Below are positions 51,010-59,434 of a DNA stretch of 64,000 nucleotides, one piece after another. The notes under the pieces were generated by a model. It searched no databases. It worked only from the letters and a program-made list of their open reading frames with translations, and was not told the origin of the DNA. This DNA comes from Bacillota bacterium. Lineage in GTDB: Bacteria > Bacillota > Clostridia > Oscillospirales > Ruminococcaceae. Position numbers and translations under genes: made by a program. Every line of letters begins with the position of its first letter. The stretch's first letter is position 1. The stretch is taken from assembly GCA_023460035.1 (NCBI GenBank), contig JAEWRN010000043.1, positions 62,001-126,000 of the forward strand. Reading direction: 5' to 3'.

Positions 51010-51402
51010 TCACAGCCTTTGATTGAATTCCACCTTTTCCCCATTAGGGCCAAGAATGGTAAAAAACTTTACACCGTTTTTCCAAAATGGTAAAAACTGT
51101 ATACTGTCATCCAGAAGATGATACCCGTTCGCTTGCGCTATTTCAAATGCCGCATTGATATCCGTGACATCAAGTGCAATATGATCAATCGCACCCGTTT
51201 TATTCATTGCATGCCCATTTTGATAAAGTTCAAGCAGCATGTTTGCAAGTTGCAAAAATGATACTTTTTCATTTGCCTCTTTGTTTACGGTGGTATACAA
51301 ATTTTCAAACCCAAGGCTCTCATAAAAAGTGACGGTCTTTTCGATATCGTTTGTCGGAATGCCTATATGTTGTATTTTTGTTACGATTTGTGAAATTTTC
51401 AC
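51010..51402 (-). CDS. VOC-superfamily (glyoxalase-like) protein
   Basis: 130 residues from a GTG at 51402, seven bases after AGGAG (MKISQIVTKIQHIGIPTNDI). Two beta-alpha-beta-beta-beta units are visible. Candidate metal ligands are His12 in KIQHIGIP, a Glu in NMLLELYQNG, the His in GAIDHIALDVTD and the Glu in EKVEFNQRL. VOC enzymes include isomerases, epimerases, lyases and dioxygenases. Tight packing between a dehydrogenase and a kinase suggests it handles a keto-sugar intermediate; this is inference. Confidence 0.82.
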   Translation of the reverse strand: MKISQIVTKIQHIGIPTNDIEKTVTFYESLGFENLYTTVNKEANEKVSFLQLANMLLELYQNGHAMNKTGAIDHIALDVTDINAAFEIAQANGYHLLDDSIQFLPFWKNGVKFFTILGPNGEKVEFNQRL

Positions 51403-51406
51403 GGCT

Positions 51407-52453
51407 CTACTCCTCACTGGGGTCCACATCAATCAATACCTTCATTGTGGTTTCCCTGTTTTTCTCGATGTACTGATATGCCGCCAAATAATCCTTGAAT
51501 GCAAAATGTTTACTCATTAAGGGGCGCAGCTGAACTTTGCCCTCATTGACCAACTGGATTGCCTCTAAATAATCTTCGTGGCGGTACATCATTGTAGTAT
51601 CCAAATCTAACTCGTGGTCATTCAATGTAAAAAGGTCTGCCGCTGCAATACCTGCAAACACCGCTACCAACACCAGCTTACTACCTTTGCGTGCATTTTG
51701 GATTGCCTGGTTTATCGTAGTATTATTGCCAGCACAATCGTAAATAACATCCGCTTTGTCTTTGCCAAAACTCTCCATCATTGCTTCGCCAAAGCTTTTT
51801 TGCATCGTGTTTATCGCAAAGTCAACACCTATCATTTTTGCCAGCTGTAATCGATAATCGGATATATCAGTAATCAACACTTGCGCCGCCCCCAAAGCTT
51901 TACAGGTTTGCGCCAGCAAAATGCCAATAGGGCCACAGCCCAAAATGGCTACCTTTGCCCCTTTCAATTTTGTAAAACGGTGGGCTGCATGTACCGTAAC
52001 TGCAAGGGGTTCAATCATTGCGCCTTCGTTATAGGTCATTTCGCTGGGTAAGGCGGTGATCTTCGTTGCATCCACAACGAAATATTCACTGCCAGCCCCG
52101 GTAGTTTGAAAGCCCATCACTTTCAGTTCCTCGCACAAATTATATTTACCATGCGTACAAGGGTAACATTTACCGCAATACACCTGTGGCTCTATGGTCA
52201 CTTTTTGGCCAATTTTCAGCTCTTCTACTTGTGCACCAAGCTCGACTACCTGCCCGGAAACTTCATGCCCCTGCGTAACGGGGTACCCTGTGCCTGAATG
52301 TTCCCCATAATACACATGGATGTCACTGCCGCAAACACCAATTTTTTTAATTTTAACAAGCACTTGTCCCATACCGGGGTGTGGTATTGGAACATTGCGA
52401 AAAACAATATTTCCCGGTTCTGTCATTACTTGCTGAAGCATTGTGCCCTGCAT
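51407..52453 (-). CDS. Zinc-dependent medium-chain alcohol/polyol dehydrogenase (copy 1)
   Basis: 348 residues. The catalytic zinc site is KKIGVCGSDIHVYYGEHSG with GHE; the structural zinc has four cysteines (YCGKCYPCTHGKYNLC); the nucleotide site is VAILGCGPIGILLAQT. It resembles sorbitol or threonine dehydrogenases and probably oxidises a sugar alcohol or sugar with NAD. It ends four bases before the VOC gene. Confidence 0.88.
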   Translation of the reverse strand: MQGTMLQQVMTEPGNIVFRNVPIPHPGMGQVLVKIKKIGVCGSDIHVYYGEHSGTGYPVTQGHEVSGQVVELGAQVEELKIGQKVTIEPQVYCGKCYPCTHGKYNLCEELKVMGFQTTGAGSEYFVVDATKITALPSEMTYNEGAMIEPLAVTVHAAHRFTKLKGAKVAILGCGPIGILLAQTCKALGAAQVLITDISDYRLQLAKMIGVDFAINTMQKSFGEAMMESFGKDKADVIYDCAGNNTTINQAIQNARKGSKLVLVAVFAGIAAADLFTLNDHELDLDTTMMYRHEDYLEAIQLVNEGKVQLRPLMSKHFAFKDYLAAYQYIEKNRETTMKVLIDVDPSEE

Positions 52454-52535
52454 AATAGTACCTCTTTTCTGTTCTGCAGATATACAAAAGCATAAGTGAA
52501 TAAATCTTTTATTTTTAGAACTGGTAAAAAATCTC

Positions 52536-52640
52536 TTAGGCCTTTTCGTTATTTGGGGCTTTTTCTCTCATAATCCTGTGCCATTCGTGGATTTTTATAT
52601 CCGGCCTGCTCTCAAGTTTGGCCTGTTCTTGTTTTCTCAT
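52536..52640 (-). CDS. Possible 34-residue small protein, weakly supported
   Basis: A 35-codon frame starts five bases after the esterase stop (MRKQEQAKLESRPDIKIHEW...) and ends before the second dehydrogenase. It is charged and hydrophilic and has no recognised family. The ribosome binding site is poor. It fills part of a 192-bp gap in an otherwise tight operon and could be chance or a gene remnant. Confidence 0.2.
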   Translation of the reverse strand: MRKQEQAKLESRPDIKIHEWHRIMREKAPNNEKA

Positions 52641-52645
52641 TCAGT

Positions 52646-53458
52646 TCACTCTACCAGTTTTCCTTTTAAGGGAAGCCAGTCTAGTACACGTCGAATATAA
52701 GGGTCCCAAAAATCAAAGTTATGCACCCCCGGCCCCTCTTCATAGGTCAGGTCTGCGCCCAGTTCAAGTGCCTGATTACGGAAAGCGATGTTATCCGGAT
52801 GCAGAAAATCTTCTGTACCACAACACTCGTACAAACGCGGCAGCTCTACTTTCCGCTTCACTTGGTTTTCCAGAATTACCTGTAAATCGTGTTGCTCTGG
52901 CACAAAATATTCCTCATTGGGCCCATAAGCGTTCTTGCGCCAAGCCATCACCTGTTTCTGGATGCCGCTTACCGCAAGCTTTTTTTGCGTTAAACCACCG
53001 GAAAGGCTGGCAGCGGCGACATACTTTTCAGGCTTTAAAAGCGCAGCACGAAACGCACCATATCCACCCATAGAAAGCCCCGCGATAAAATTGTCTTCTC
53101 TTTTAGCTGAAAGCGGCAGCAATGAGCAAAGAATTTCAGGCAGTTCCCGCGTAAGGTAAGAAAAATAATTACCGCCCCATGGATTGTCCACATACATGCT
53201 GTTATAGCCGTCTGGCATCACAACTGCAACATTTTTACCCTGCGCATAACGCTCCACCGAAGAAAAGCGCTGCCAGTCTGACTCATCCGCAGAAATGCCA
53301 TGCAGCAACCAAAGCACCTGATATTTTTGCCCCGGCTTAGGAAACACTGTTGGGCTGTCAAAAAAGTCATTGTTGGAATCTGGCGTGGGCAGAGAAACAT
53401 TTACATTCACACTGCGAAACAGCTCTTTTGAGAATAGTTTGCATTGAAATAATGCCAT
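52646..53458 (-). CDS. Alpha/beta-hydrolase esterase, tributyrin-esterase/EstA-like
   Basis: 270 residues, MALFQCKLFSKELFRSVNVN onward. The oxyanion-hole piece is VLWLLHGISADESDWQR, the nucleophile elbow is FIAGLSMGGYGAFRAAL, and the C-terminal histidine is in EGPGVHNFDFWDPYIRR. No signal peptide, so it acts in the cytoplasm. Relatives hydrolyse short acyl esters such as acetylated sugars and feruloyl esters. Partner of the second esterase in this operon. Confidence 0.87.
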   Translation of the reverse strand: MALFQCKLFSKELFRSVNVNVSLPTPDSNNDFFDSPTVFPKPGQKYQVLWLLHGISADESDWQRFSSVERYAQGKNVAVVMPDGYNSMYVDNPWGGNYFSYLTRELPEILCSLLPLSAKREDNFIAGLSMGGYGAFRAALLKPEKYVAAASLSGGLTQKKLAVSGIQKQVMAWRKNAYGPNEEYFVPEQHDLQVILENQVKRKVELPRLYECCGTEDFLHPDNIAFRNQALELGADLTYEEGPGVHNFDFWDPYIRRVLDWLPLKGKLVE

Positions 53459-53472
53459 AATCTCCCCTCCCT

Positions 53473-54516
53473 TTAGTTGTCCTGTGGATGAACCATAACC
53501 TTGATGGATTTTGCACTCATCTGCATTTGAATGGCTTCATCAAGATGCTCTAAATCAAAAACATGAGTAATGAGCTTTTTAATTTCTATGCGACCGCTGT
53601 TGATTAAATTCACCGCACGTTGATGGGTGTCCGGGTTAATCATTGAACCCACGATTGTCAATTCTTTTTTATAGATATCAAACAACGGCATTTCTACCGT
53701 AGACTCTACACCAGGCACACTAAATAACAAAATACGGCACCCAAAACCTGCCGCACTGAATGCCTGGGTGACGGCAAACGGTTTACCCACACATTCAATG
53801 ACGATGTCGGTACCTTCTCTACCTGTTAGCTCTTTAATGCGCGCAGGTACATCTTCCTTAATGGGGTCAATCGTGTTATCTGCGCCCAGCTTTAAACCTA
53901 TATTGCGGCGCATTTCTACCGGCTCACTAAGCAAAACAGTGCTGGCCCCCGCTAAACGTGACAGTTGTACCATCAAAAGCCCAATAGTGCCACCCCCAAT
54001 AATCAATACGCTCTGGCCGGGGCGAATGTCTGCTTGATCTATACCGTGTATTGCACATGCCAGGGGTTCAGCCATAGCTGCTACGTCAAAATCGACTTCA
54101 TCTGCCAGTTTAAAACACTGTGTATCAGGGCAAAGGGTGTATTCTGCAAATCCCCCGTTTGTATTGACACCCAGTGCATACAAATTCTCGCAATTTTGTT
54201 TTTTGCCCATACGGCAGGGCAAACATTTACCACAATACATATTGGGGTCCATCGTTACATGGTCGTCCACGCTTACCACCTTTACTGCACTGCCAACAGC
54301 GGTGACAACACCCGAAAATTCATGCCCCAAAACTACGGGCGGGGTGACCTCAGCAGAACCCTTTTCCCCATGATAAATATGTACATCCGTACCACAAATA
54401 CCACAGGCCATATTTTTCACCAAAACGTCATGTGGGCCCAGTTTTGGAAATGTCATTTCTCTGATTTCGAATTTTGGGTTTTTATCTGCCCCCAAGAAAT
54501 AACTTCCACGTTTCAT
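53473..54516 (-). CDS. Zinc-dependent medium-chain alcohol/polyol dehydrogenase (copy 2)
   Basis: 347 residues. Catalytic zinc site ACGICGTDVHIYHGEKG with GHE, structural zinc YCGKCLPCRMGKKQNC, and nucleotide site VLIIGGGTIGLLMVQLS are intact. It is only loosely similar to copy 1, so the two probably oxidise different positions or substrates. It starts two bases before the end of the HSL-type esterase gene's stop region, giving almost no gap. Confidence 0.88.
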   Translation of the reverse strand: MKRGSYFLGADKNPKFEIREMTFPKLGPHDVLVKNMACGICGTDVHIYHGEKGSAEVTPPVVLGHEFSGVVTAVGSAVKVVSVDDHVTMDPNMYCGKCLPCRMGKKQNCENLYALGVNTNGGFAEYTLCPDTQCFKLADEVDFDVAAMAEPLACAIHGIDQADIRPGQSVLIIGGGTIGLLMVQLSRLAGASTVLLSEPVEMRRNIGLKLGADNTIDPIKEDVPARIKELTGREGTDIVIECVGKPFAVTQAFSAAGFGCRILLFSVPGVESTVEMPLFDIYKKELTIVGSMINPDTHQRAVNLINSGRIEIKKLITHVFDLEHLDEAIQMQMSAKSIKVMVHPQDN

Positions 54517-54518
54517 TT

Positions 54519-55514
54519 TTAGTTTCCCTCTCTTTTGAGGATGGGTGGCAGTGCTGAAATCACGTCATTCATTGCCTCAAATGTTTTTTGTTGTGGACGA
54601 TTTAAGAAAGCATGAATCATGCCCTTATAAATATTGTATTCCACTTGATTTCCGTTGTCCTCCAGCTTAGCCGCATACATAAGCCCTTGGTCAAGCAATG
54701 GGTCACATTCAGCAGATAAAAACATCGCCGGGGGCAGATTACTTAAGTCAGGTGCCAGCAATGGGGACACATAGGGTTTCGAGGTATCGGCGGGGTCATC
54801 AAGGTAAGCAGGAACGAGGTCCCCGTCCTCACTGTTCATCGCCAAAAAGTAATCCCCGTTTCCATAGCGTTCTTCTGATGTTGTTCTATACCCTAAATTC
54901 ATCACCGTGGCAGGGAAAAACAAGAATTGTTTATGGATTGCAGGCCCACCACTATCACGAGCCATTAAGCTGACAACTGCAGCGATGTTTCCGCCCGCTG
55001 AGTCGCCACAAACACTGACACTGCTGTTGTCCCCCCCATAATGAGCTGCATTTTCATGCGCCCATACCAGCGTATCATAGCAATCTTGCAGCCCTTGAGG
55101 AAAGCGGTGTTCGGGTGCCAGCCGATATTCCGGTGTGATAACCAGCACATTGCCATATTGGGCAAAATAGCGCGGCACATAATCATATACGTCAAGGCTG
55201 TTCATCATCCAGCCGCCACCATGATAGAACACCATCACCTTAAACGGGCCTTCCCCGTGGGGCAGATAAATGCGTACGGGGATGTCATGATCCTGTTTAT
55301 GAAAAAGCGTATTTACTGTTTTAACCGTCATGATTTTTTTGAAGCAATAGCAGTTTTTCCACAACATTGTAAGGTCTGTAATGGTTTCAAAGTTTTGCAT
55401 GATGCGGTACTCTGTTGGCAGGTTCATATCAAACCCTTGGGCAGAAGGGATTACCGCATCCGGTGCTGCCTCTCCATATTCCGGATTTAAATACTTCCGA
55501 TACAATTCGGGCAT
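54519..55514 (-). CDS. Alpha/beta-hydrolase, hormone-sensitive-lipase-type acetyl esterase
   Basis: 331 residues from the ATG at 55514 behind AAAGGAGG (MPELYRKYLNPEYGEAAPDA). The HSL oxyanion motif FYHGGGWMMNSLDVYD, nucleophile VCGDSAGGNIAAVVSL, acid SAECDPLLDQG and base KGMIHAFLNRP are all present. No signal peptide. It is of a different subfamily from the other esterase in the operon. Confidence 0.88.
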   Translation of the reverse strand: MPELYRKYLNPEYGEAAPDAVIPSAQGFDMNLPTEYRIMQNFETITDLTMLWKNCYCFKKIMTVKTVNTLFHKQDHDIPVRIYLPHGEGPFKVMVFYHGGGWMMNSLDVYDYVPRYFAQYGNVLVITPEYRLAPEHRFPQGLQDCYDTLVWAHENAAHYGGDNSSVSVCGDSAGGNIAAVVSLMARDSGGPAIHKQFLFFPATVMNLGYRTTSEERYGNGDYFLAMNSEDGDLVPAYLDDPADTSKPYVSPLLAPDLSNLPPAMFLSAECDPLLDQGLMYAAKLEDNGNQVEYNIYKGMIHAFLNRPQQKTFEAMNDVISALPPILKREGN

Positions 55515-55544
55515 TTCAAAACCTCCTTTTTTCATAAAGGGTGT

Positions 55545-56522
55545 TTATGCGTTTTTCTTAAACAGAGCTCCAAAGAGATGAAGGTGATTGTGTTGCGTGC
55601 TGTCCAAGATAACCGCCAGCAAAAACACACTGCCCGTAATAACCATCTGCACATATTCTGTAACACCTGACAGCGTCAGGCCATTCGTCAGCATAGTGAT
55701 AAGCAAAATACCGCCTGCCGCTTTTGTAACCTTGCCTTCCCCGCCTAAAAAGCTCACACCGCCAATAACCAATGCAGAAAGAACGTCCATATCCAATGCT
55801 GCACCGGAAGTTGGGTTACCCGAGCCAACACGGCCTGCCATCAGCAACCCTGCCATACCACAAAGGCCGCCACAGATTGTATAAGCCGCGATAAACATAT
55901 GGTCTGAATTGATACCTGACAAACGTGCAGCCTCACGGTTGCTGCCGGTAGCAAAAAGATTCCTACCAAAATACGTGTACTTAAAAATAATACCCATAAT
56001 CACGATAATAACCAGCGCAAGAATAATCGGAGCAGGAATGGGCCCTACACTGCCCTGATAAAAGACCTTAATACTATCCGGTATCCCAGAGATAGGTAGA
56101 CCTCCACAAATAAGGTACGCAACCCCACTGATAATCGTAGACAGTGCCAAGGTCCCAATCATTGGAACAATTTTGGTTTTGTTGATAATTACCCCTGTAA
56201 CAAAGCCAATCACCGTATCCATTAGAACTGTCAGCAAAATAACTAAAGGCCAGGCCAAGCCGGCTTTTACAGAAAGAAGTGCAATGACCACCGAAGACAA
56301 TGCCACACAGGCGCCCATGGAAAGGTTCAAGCCGCCGACAACGATTAAACTCATTTCGCCCATCCCCAAGATACCCATAATGCATGACTGGCGCAGTATT
56401 GTTAGGATGTTACTGATTTTCAAAAACGCAGAATTTTGAAGTGCGAATACAATTGCCAAGCCAATAAGAATAACAAAAATAGTGTATTCCTTGACAATAT
56501 CAAATACTTTTATTTTTTTCAT
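55545..56522 (-). CDS. Sugar ABC importer, permease subunit (RbsC type)
   Basis: 325 residues from the ATG at 56522 after GGAGAGG. About nine membrane segments, with the family stretch IVVGGLNLSMGACVALSSVV and the loop ATGSNREAARLSGINSDHMF (EAA-like) that contacts the ATPase. Only one permease is present, as in ribose-type importers where it forms a homodimer. Confidence 0.92.
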   Translation of the reverse strand: MKKIKVFDIVKEYTIFVILIGLAIVFALQNSAFLKISNILTILRQSCIMGILGMGEMSLIVVGGLNLSMGACVALSSVVIALLSVKAGLAWPLVILLTVLMDTVIGFVTGVIINKTKIVPMIGTLALSTIISGVAYLICGGLPISGIPDSIKVFYQGSVGPIPAPIILALVIIVIMGIIFKYTYFGRNLFATGSNREAARLSGINSDHMFIAAYTICGGLCGMAGLLMAGRVGSGNPTSGAALDMDVLSALVIGGVSFLGGEGKVTKAAGGILLITMLTNGLTLSGVTEYVQMVITGSVFLLAVILDSTQHNHLHLFGALFKKNA

Positions 56523-56540
56523 AAATGGCACCTCTCCCTT

Positions 56541-58025
56541 TTATTCCCCGGACGCCAGTGTCAGTATTTTTTCTTGCGTATACTCACTATGCTCCAGTTT
56601 CCCCATCAATTTGCCCTCATACAGTACCATCATGCGGTCTGTGATTCCCATTAGTTCCTCCATGTCAGATGAAATCACAATAATTCCTCTGCCCTGTGCA
56701 GCAAGGTCATTGATAAGGTTGTAAATTTCCTGTTTTGCCGCAACATCAATCCCACGGGTGGGCTCATCTAATATCAACACACGGCAGTCATTGGCAAGCC
56801 ATTTCGCAAGCACTACTTTTTGTTGATTGCCGCCTGAGAGGGTATTCACGGTCCTATTAATCGAGGGGGCCTTAATGCGTAACGCATCAAATTGCTCTTG
56901 CGTAACTTTTTTTTCTTTGCCACTATCTACAAATCCTATTTTATTAGAAATACGCTTCAGGATAGGAATGACAATGTTTTCTCGAATATTCATCCGCAGC
57001 AGCACACCATGTTCTTTGCGATCTTCCGGCACCATACCGATTCCCATGGCAACAGCTTCCTTGGGTGATCGCACCCTAATCGGCTTACCGTCCATACAAA
57101 TTTCTCCACATTGCTTTTCCGCTGCCCCAAAAATCATTTCGGCATACTCCGTACGGCCTGCCCCAACTAGGCCCCCAAGGCCAAGTACTTCCCCTTTGTG
57201 CAGAGTTATCGAGAAAGGCTGCACCCCGTTGCCACCCAAGTCCTTTGTCTCAAGCAATACTTGCTCTGTTTGTGTATTGCGCTCGCCAAAATTCTTTTTT
57301 AATTCGCGCCCTACCATATAAGCAATCAATTTCTCTTTCGTAACAGACTTTGTCTCCTCTGTGGCAACATAGCATCCATCACGCATAATCGCTACACGAT
57401 CTGCAATCTGATACAATTCATCCAGTCGATGTGAAATGTAAATAATGGTGACACCTTTGGCTTTTAACTCTTTTACAATGCGAAACAAAACCTCTACTTC
57501 CCGTTCTGTCAGAGGGGCCGTCGGTTCGTCCATAATGACCAATTTTGCTCTTTTTGCAATAGTTTTTGCAATTTCCACTAATTGCTGGTATGCCGTGGGT
57601 AAATTACGAATCAGTTCGGTAGCGGCCAGTCCTTCCACCTTAAATTGGTCTAATATTTCCTGTGCCTTTTTATTCATCAAAAGCTCGTTGCGAAATATAC
57701 CCTTTGTCAGTGGTTCGCCCAGATAAATGTTTTCTGCCACACTTAACGAGGGGCATAAATTAAATTCCTGGTAAATCACCCCAATGCCAATCTCTTTTGA
57801 TAAAGCCGGTGTAAGGGATGTATACTCTTTCCCCTCGAAAATAATCTTTCCTTCCTCCGGCACAATAGCCCCTGCAATTGATTTAATTAAAGTGGATTTG
57901 CCAGCACCATTTTCGCCTATTAATGCAATGCATTCGCCACGGCTCACTTTTAGTGAAAAATCATTTAGTGCAATAACGCCTGGATATCGTTTTGTTAAAT
58001 GCTGAATTTCAAGAATAGTGTCCAT
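56541..58025 (-). CDS. Sugar ABC importer, double ATPase subunit (RbsA/MglA type)
   Basis: 494 residues from the ATG at 58025 behind GGGAGGGGG. Two ATPase domains: the first has IGENGAGKSTLIKSIAG and LVIMDEPTAPLTE; the second has LGGLVGAGRTEYAEMIF and NTLSGGNQQKVVLAKWL with ILDEPTRGIDV. The altered P-loop of the second domain is normal for this family. The frame upstream of 58025 lies over the intergenic hairpin and is not coding. Confidence 0.94.
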   Translation of the reverse strand: MDTILEIQHLTKRYPGVIALNDFSLKVSRGECIALIGENGAGKSTLIKSIAGAIVPEEGKIIFEGKEYTSLTPALSKEIGIGVIYQEFNLCPSLSVAENIYLGEPLTKGIFRNELLMNKKAQEILDQFKVEGLAATELIRNLPTAYQQLVEIAKTIAKRAKLVIMDEPTAPLTEREVEVLFRIVKELKAKGVTIIYISHRLDELYQIADRVAIMRDGCYVATEETKSVTKEKLIAYMVGRELKKNFGERNTQTEQVLLETKDLGGNGVQPFSITLHKGEVLGLGGLVGAGRTEYAEMIFGAAEKQCGEICMDGKPIRVRSPKEAVAMGIGMVPEDRKEHGVLLRMNIRENIVIPILKRISNKIGFVDSGKEKKVTQEQFDALRIKAPSINRTVNTLSGGNQQKVVLAKWLANDCRVLILDEPTRGIDVAAKQEIYNLINDLAAQGRGIIVISSDMEELMGITDRMMVLYEGKLMGKLEHSEYTQEKILTLASGE

Positions 58026-58052
58026 AAATCCCCCTCCCTTTCTTTCACGTAA

Positions 58053-58091
58053 AATGTGAGCATAATCGAAATATTTGATTATGCTCACATT
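58053..58091 (-). other. Perfect hairpin between binding-protein and ATPase genes
   Basis: Two 15-base arms (AATGTGAGCATAATC and its exact complement) flank a nine-base loop; on the minus strand only TTTTA follows. Such hairpins commonly protect the upstream binding-protein mRNA and partly end transcription, giving more binding protein than ATPase. Confidence 0.7.
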
Positions 58092-58148
58092 GGTTCGAAG
58101 ATCTATATGATGATAAGCAATACAATTATTTTAACGAACCTATACTGA

Positions 58149-59147
58149 TTACATCCAATCTGCGACGTTATCCTTGGTAATCAGCACAAAATCGCCCCAA
58201 TGATCCCCTTTAGCGCTTTCATCCCCCTGCGCAAGGCCGACAGCAATGTCAATGAAATCATCGGCCAACGAAACCAACCCTGTATTGATTGTCCCTTTAT
58301 AAATTCCACCTTCAGCAATCGCTTTCAGTGCTTCGGGGTCCGAATCACACCCAAACAAAGCAAGCTTCTTGCCCTCACCGTAATTTGCTGCCTGGAAAGC
58401 CTGATACACACCGCACAGTCCAGAATCGTTGATGGCACAAACAAGGTTCAAATCGTACCCGCACTGTGTGTAGTTTTCACCTGCAGTAACGCCGTTATCC
58501 GTTGTACCACCCACTGCTTCGACAACCCAGTCGATTTTTGCTTCACACAATTCGTCCAATGCGTCTTTATAGCCCTGCTCACGGGTAACAAGGAAATCTG
58601 CTGATGGATAGTTATTGCTTGCCGCGTACACCGTATCCCCTGCACCAAAATTTTCATTCACCCATGCTGCTGCATTCTGCCCAATAGCGTAACCCAACTT
58701 GTAGTTATCCCAGCCGTAATATGCATCGTCACCCTCAAGTTTCGTATCATAGGAGAACCAGGGAATCCCTGCTGCCTGACAAGCCTTCATGCTTTCGATA
58801 TAGGCATCACTCGTGACATGAACGATAAGACAATCGACACCCATGGCAATGTAATTATCACACGCCTCCAAAAGCTTGTCCTCATCTTTGTTTGCAGTAT
58901 AAACAAAGTTCACGCCAATCTGCGCACAATAGTTTTTCATTGCCTCAACTTGATCACGGAAAATCTGTGTTGTCAATTCACCTGTAACATAGGCGATGGT
59001 AATGTCACTCAAATCCTTAGTAGTTCCTGATTCACCCGATGCGGGTGTGGACGTCGCAGCAGCCGCGGAAGAACTGGAAGCTGCCCCACAGCCTGCCAAG
59101 CTCAGCATCATCACGAATGCCATTGCAAATGCCAATACTTTTTTCAT
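58149..59147 (-). CDS. Sugar ABC importer, substrate-binding lipoprotein (RbsB type)
   Basis: 332 residues behind AGGAGG. A lipoprotein signal peptide ends at LSLAGC with Cys20, followed by a Ser/Ala linker. The binding domain belongs to the periplasmic-binding-protein-4 group: FVYTANKDEDKLLEACDNYI, GVDCLIVHVTSD and AINDSGLCGVYQAFQA. Ligands of this group are mainly monosaccharides, polyols and autoinducer-2. It is the first gene of the operon. Confidence 0.93.
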   Translation of the reverse strand: MKKVLAFAMAFVMMLSLAGCGAASSSSAAAATSTPASGESGTTKDLSDITIAYVTGELTTQIFRDQVEAMKNYCAQIGVNFVYTANKDEDKLLEACDNYIAMGVDCLIVHVTSDAYIESMKACQAAGIPWFSYDTKLEGDDAYYGWDNYKLGYAIGQNAAAWVNENFGAGDTVYAASNNYPSADFLVTREQGYKDALDELCEAKIDWVVEAVGGTTDNGVTAGENYTQCGYDLNLVCAINDSGLCGVYQAFQAANYGEGKKLALFGCDSDPEALKAIAEGGIYKGTINTGLVSLADDFIDIAVGLAQGDESAKGDHWGDFVLITKDNVADWM

Positions 59148-59183
59148 CCTCTTGACCTCCTGTATCTCGAACTGTTGTTTTTT

Positions 59184-59209
59184 GAAAACCGATTACGTAA
59201 ACGGTTTTC
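59184..59209 (-). promoter_or_regulatory. Palindromic LacI-type operator of the catabolic operon
   Basis: A 26-bp near-perfect palindrome (outer arms GAAAACCG/CGGTTTTC, centre TTACGTAA, one mismatched pair) lies just after the predicted start of the operon. It probably binds the divergently encoded LacI protein and blocks early elongation. Confidence 0.75.
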
Positions 59210-59222
59210 TCTTCTGTAAATC

Positions 59223-59251
59223 ATCATATTCCCTTTCACGTTCTGTGTCAA
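59223..59251 (-). promoter_or_regulatory. Promoter of the nine-gene catabolic operon
   Basis: TTGACA, exactly 17 bases and TATGAT on the minus strand: a near-consensus sigma-A promoter. It lies about 75 bp before the binding-protein gene, with the palindrome immediately downstream. Confidence 0.85.
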
Positions 59252-59333
59252 TTAGCTTGTTTTTACAGTTTTTACTCGTTTAATTTATGCAATATATCCA
59301 CGTAACAGCTGTTTTCCGCAAAATGTTTTCGTT

Positions 59334-59349
59334 AAGCAAACGTTTACTT
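59334..59349 (+). promoter_or_regulatory. Second LacI-type palindrome at the regulator's promoter
   Basis: AAGCAAACGTTTACTT is a 16-bp palindrome with one mismatched pair and a central CG, the usual form of LacI/CcpA-type operators. It overlaps the first bases of the -35 of the regulator gene, suggesting autorepression or catabolite control. Confidence 0.6.
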
Positions 59350-59376
59350 GACTTTTTGAGAGAATTTACCTAAAAT
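59348..59376 (+). promoter_or_regulatory. Promoter of the second LacI-family gene
   Basis: TTGACT, 17 bases and TAAAAT on the plus strand, about 58 bp before the start codon. Confidence 0.8.
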
Positions 59377-59434
59377 AGAAACAGTGATTTTGCGGGTATT
59401 CTTTCAAATTTTTTCAATAAAGGGGTCGTTTCAG

